A stretch of DNA of 64,000 bases, taken from contig NC_063020.1 of the NCBI RefSeq assembly GCF_020509005.1, forward strand, positions 1,116,001 through 1,180,000, given 5' to 3'. Each line of letters begins with the position of its first letter. The stretch's first letter is position 1. Source of the DNA: Fulvia fulva. Its lineage: Eukaryota; Ascomycota; Dothideomycetes; Mycosphaerellales; Mycosphaerellaceae. The notes beneath the pieces were generated by a model that was given only the letters and a program-made list of their open reading frames with translations, made no database searches and had not been told where the DNA came from. The position numbers were made by a program, and so were the translations under genes. Below, piece after piece: positions 60,401-64,000 of this stretch.

Positions 60401-61384
60401 CTAGACTTGTTAGATACGATAGTAGGGCTCGATAACTACTTCTATACCTCCCTTCTACAAAAAGCCGACGACCTAAACTTGCCTCTACTCGAAGACTAGT
60501 ATCTCGTACCGCCGCCGCCGGTAGTTATCGAGCCCGATACGACCGAAGCTAATACGATCGCCGACGTAGTAGCTATACCTACTTCCCTAATATACGAAGT
60601 AGAGAAGATTCTAGATATATATACTCGTAAGCGAGTAGGCAAGGTAAAGAAGGGACAGAAGCGCAAGGTAAACACTTAGTATAAGGTGAAATGGCTAGGA
60701 TATCAGAATGAGGAGGATAGTAAGACCTAGTAACCGGCTAAGGACATGTTTAAATACGTAGCCGCCGCTATTATAGACTTTTACTATAACCGGCCGGAGT
60801 TGTCTACGCCTATAGGTTTCGTAGCTCTATCCGACTAGTCTCTACTAGCTACTAAGGTACTTAGGCTTAACACGATTAGGGTTACTTAGTAGAACGACAC
60901 CGTCACGAATAAATCGCCTCGAACTATACCTTTAATAGAATCTACTCCGTATATATTTACTACGTACCGCTATACTAGCTAGATTACGGGAAAGCCTACC
61001 GTCGTAACTAGGGTCACCGGTCTTATCTACCGCCCTTAGCTCTACGATAGTACTAGTAGTTGTACCGATACTCTAGTAAGACCTATAGAGCCTATAATAA
61101 TACCTAACCTTAGCTATAAGGATTATACGCGAGTACTAGCCGAAGACAGACTTAGGTCTAGAGTAAGCTAGCTAACTAGGCAATATATTTCTCGAAGGAA
61201 GCCGGTCGCGGATAGGCTAAAGGATAAACTAAAGGTGGATTTAGAGACAGAGGTATTACTAGATAAGGACAAGGCTCTAGAGGATAATTAGGCTTTCGCG
61301 AGACTATAGAGTAGTATAGGCAAGTGGCCTTATAAGATAGATAACGCTTAGAGGACTAAGGCGTGTTTTAGGAGGGGGGGGTAC

Positions 61385-61568
61385 TATTACGGGCGACCCG
61401 CGCTACTTTACTACCGAAGCGTCGGCCCGGCTAAACCGCGGACCTTCCGTATCGGGTTAGCGCGGCTTAGCGCTTCCTTATAAGCCTACCACGCCTCGCG
61501 CTCCTCTTTCGTAGCTTCGTAGAACAACAACTATCTCAATTAGACTCTATAGTACGCGCGCCCTTATA
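61385..61568 (+). repeat. 3' LTR of element 3
   Basis: 184 bp, TATTACGGGCGACCCG to CGCCCTTATA. Differs from the 5' LTR at only a handful of sites, all C/T transitions or their complements. Confidence 0.95.
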
Positions 61569-62322
61569 TCCGGTATATATTAAGATACGACTATAGACGA
61601 GCCTAAGCTACGAGTAAAGCGACGTTACTAGCGGTAGCGAGTCCTAGGCGTAGATCGTAGAAACGAAGTGACTGTTTATTATGCCTTAGTACGCCTTAGG
61701 TTATATCGTAACTAGTACTTAGCGTCGGCGGTACCGGTCGCGTCGTTCTTAGTATCGCTAGTACTATCCGCCGAGTCTATTAGCTCGGTTATATTAGGCT
61801 CTAGTACTTACTATCCGCGTAGAGGTCCTAGAGCGCGAGGGTTCTTATAATAGTAGTCTACTATAAGTTCGTCTATAGTACCTTTTAAGTTAATATAAGG
61901 TTCTTTAGTATATAACCTATCTACCTATTTAATAGTATAGCTAATACTCTTCTTTACTTTTCTAGTCTAGCGACTGTCTACTACTACTACGGCATCGTAC
62001 TATTCCTTAACTTTGCTATCGACTTCGGTAAGCGTAGGTTCGTACGTCTATAAAGGGAACGGGTCTTCGGCGGATAGTCGTAGTAGGTTAGTATAGAATA
62101 CGTAGTATATTCTTATACTCGTAGGTAGGTCGAGTTCGTAGATATCGGTCGCTACTTTCTTTATAATCGTGAAGGGGCCTACGTTCTTATAATCAAGCTT
62201 CTTCGCTAGTCGTTTAGTACGAATATTACGTAAATTGAGCTAAACCTTGTCTCCTACCTTATATAACCGCGTAGGTCTCCGGCTATATTTCTAATAGTCG
62301 GCTTTAAGCTATACTTATATAT

Positions 62323-64000
62323 AGATAGATAGATTTGTCATTCCCCTATTCTAGAACCCTATCCGGCCTATATAGGTATATATCTATTGTTATGTATAAA
62401 GGGAAACCCGAATAGGTGAAAACCCTTCCCGCCCCCGACTACTCCTTGTCTAGTTTAGCTTTCCCTCTGAACGTACGTAGTCTATGTCACTACCCCGTTA
62501 GCCCCCGCTCCTAGCCGGTCTCGTCGCGCTACGTTGTGTCCTCTCTTCCTATACTACTCCTACTAGGCGGTACTATTCTAGCCAGCCCTTCTCTAGTATC
62601 TAGTTCGTAATACGCCGTAGGTCCTTAGCGTTGTTAAGAAGTGCCCTAATCGTCCGGTTCCTCGCCTTTGCTATCCACTCCCCCCTTCCTAGCGACCACC
62701 TCGGATAGACGAGGAGTACGTGCCGTACGTTCTAGGAGCGATAGCCGTAGGGGCAGCTAGTATTCGTATATCCTAGAACCTTCCTCTATAATAGGTACCC
62801 CTAGAGGCCGATGTGTTCGCTTCGTAGTTGGGTTACTATACTACTCTATGCCCTCGTAAGGCGGTAGTAGATAAGCTTCGGGGGGTACTTGACCGCGGAT
62901 TTTGTAGCTAACTATTCCTTAGGTTGTCCCGCTAGCTAAGGGCGTCCACTATACCCTACAACCTAGTTGTTCTACCTCTCTTTCTATAGTTGCTCTATAA
63001 ACGATTTCTTACCTTCCTATTATATTACTAGCTATTCGTCCCTTGCCCGGTAGTTCGGCTCGTTTCCGGGTCGAATGCCCCTATACGCTAGTACTAATTC
63101 GCGGGCCCTTACGACTGTACTAGCGATGACCTTCTATACTAGGTACTATGCCGACTTGCCTAAGTAGGAGGTCTATAGTCCCTAGATATATAGGTCGATC
63201 GGCGGTATAGCGGTCTCGTACTTAAGTATCCTCGTTAGTGTCGACTTATATGCCCCGGTGACCTTCCTTAGGCATTAGTTTTGGATCTTCGCTAGCGGCG
63301 CGACGAGTCCCTTCGATAGGTAGGCCCTCTCGCCTAAGGACTACACTTGGCTGCTATAGGTAAGGACTGGCCGTATAATAGCCGTATATAGAAGTCGTAA
63401 CTACCGGAAGTCCGCCCCCTATATAGACGTAGTGAGCCTCTAGTATGATGCTATATTCTGTTTAGCTTTCCGTAATATTGCCTATACGTACTTCCTCTAC
63501 CGTAGCGCCGGGTCTACCTATAGTCCGAGGATCCTAAGCTAATTTACCGGGTTAGTCGTGTGCCCCTATATCTAGATAGAAGCTTGCATATTATAGAACT
63601 ATAGCCGGCGCGTAAAGTGTATCAGATTGTACTTTTCTAGGGCAAACCGAGCCCCGTGCCTCCTAGCCTAGTCCTCGTAGATCTTGTACTTCTCTTCTAG
63701 TAGCCTATAGTTCTCCTTAGTCGAGGAAGACTACGCTAGGATGTTTGTGTCGTCTACGAAGCCGCTCGTAGCGGTGTTCTGGGATTCTAGGGCTAGGAGT
63801 AGCGTCGCTATAAAGAAGAGGAACAGAATAGGTACTAGCGTTAAGCCTTACGGGATTCTAGTATAGACTACTTGAAATGGGCTTCTATACTAGCCGACTA
63901 GGATCGACGTACTACGGTTTTAGAGGTAGGACCGTACGAAGTTAATAAGCTACTTAGGGAGTCCCTTCGACCTTAGGATGTAGAGTAGCCGCGGGTATAA
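62323..64000 (-). mobile_element. LINE-E, LINE-A family, 3' part, continues past the window
   Basis: Begins with the GATA tail (62327-62338) and matches 23951-24563 and then 30862 onward. Minus reading near the right edge corresponds to the RT region. Somewhat less RIP-mutated than LINE-A in places (for example GGATGTTTGTGTCG at 63740). Confidence 0.85.

Larger units (their letters stand above)
54239..61568 (+). mobile_element. Complete Ty3/gypsy chromovirus (element 3), RIP-degraded
   Basis: 7330 bp with 184-bp LTRs and the 5-bp duplication tccgg (54234-54238 and 61569-61573). The plus reading has gag at about 55.9-56.3 kb and a Cys-motif relic at about 56.5 kb. Reverse transcriptase lies at about 57.6-58.25 kb ([34 protein letters not shown] with a changed second Asp), RNase H at about 58.55-58.95 kb and integrase at about 59.4-60.1 kb. 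A chromodomain follows at about 60.6-60.8 kb (VKWLGYQNEED; IIDFYYNRPE), then a purine tract of eight Gs before the 3' LTR. It contains many TAG stops. Confidence 0.95.
53941..62322 (-). mobile_element. Gypsy family 4, 3' part, minus strand, split by element 3
   Basis: In minus orientation, 62322-61569 encodes an integrase C-terminus (VGDKV, YKNVGPFTIIKK) and a chromodomain-like segment (IDELIVDYYYKNPRAL). It continues at 54238-54128, ending in a purine tract (AAGAAGGGGGG), then an LTR-like sequence from 54127 leftward (TATTACGGTATAGCCC...) to about 53945. The left LTR border is uncertain. RIP-mutated. Confidence 0.7.

Overview
The window is from a filamentous ascomycete (Pezizomycotina, probably Dothideomycetes; the class is inference). 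The genes have short GT-AG introns of about 49-65 nt with CTRAC-type branch points, and their products are fungal (Ssr4-like, Hrp1, Gyp1-type TBC, Dcd1 with a P-loop-like N-terminus, Atg7). The right-hand 40 kb shows saturating CpA-to-TpA mutation, the signature of repeat-induced point mutation (RIP).

Left part, 1-23.7 kb, is gene-rich and of normal composition. In order: an Ssr4-like SWI/SNF-RSC subunit (minus, cut by the window start); a USP-family ubiquitin hydrolase (minus, with frame breaks); an unknown acidic protein (plus) with an in-frame UGA; a small ORF carrying a leader sequence that also occurs at 2.1 kb; a spliced unknown protein (plus); hrp1 (minus, five introns, one of 1.16 kb); gyp1 (plus); dcd1 (minus); atg7 (plus); an unknown protein with a 41-residue tandem duplication (plus); and a fungal LPxELRNxIY (F-box-like) protein (minus). 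hrp1/gyp1 and dcd1/atg7 are divergent pairs sharing short promoters. gyp1/dcd1 are convergent, 98 bp apart. These are mostly housekeeping functions (mRNA export, Golgi Rab GAP, dTMP supply, autophagy) and do not form a cluster.

Right part, about 23.9-64 kb, is a nested retrotransposon island. A LINE (LINE-A, minus) is bracketed by a 12-bp target-site duplication (TSD) at 23939 and 38141. It contains a complete Ty3/gypsy chromovirus (24569-30856, 520-bp LTRs, TSD aaggg) and a later chimeric insertion (35238-38110, 18-bp TSD). That chimera is a 3' LINE fragment with an unmutated RT frame, joined at its 5' side to a 1077-bp noncoding module here called X. X occurs again at 46834-49496, again exactly 1077 bp once a nested insert is removed, and is joined there to a different LINE family at a different LINE position. 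A gag-only LTR element with a 5-bp TSD sits inside this second X. Further right are a plus-strand LINE, a second gypsy family (185-bp LTRs), and a third chromovirus (54239-61568, 184-bp LTRs, TSD tccgg) inserted in a fourth one of opposite orientation. A last LINE runs off the right edge.

Most of the island is RIP-degraded, with TAG stops everywhere. Three segments are not mutated in this way: the LINE-D/X chimera, the gag element and much of the 5' LTR of the first chromovirus. The X-LINE chimeras are the most interesting find. They look like LINE template-switch products comparable to the MINE/WEIRD elements I recall from Magnaporthe.
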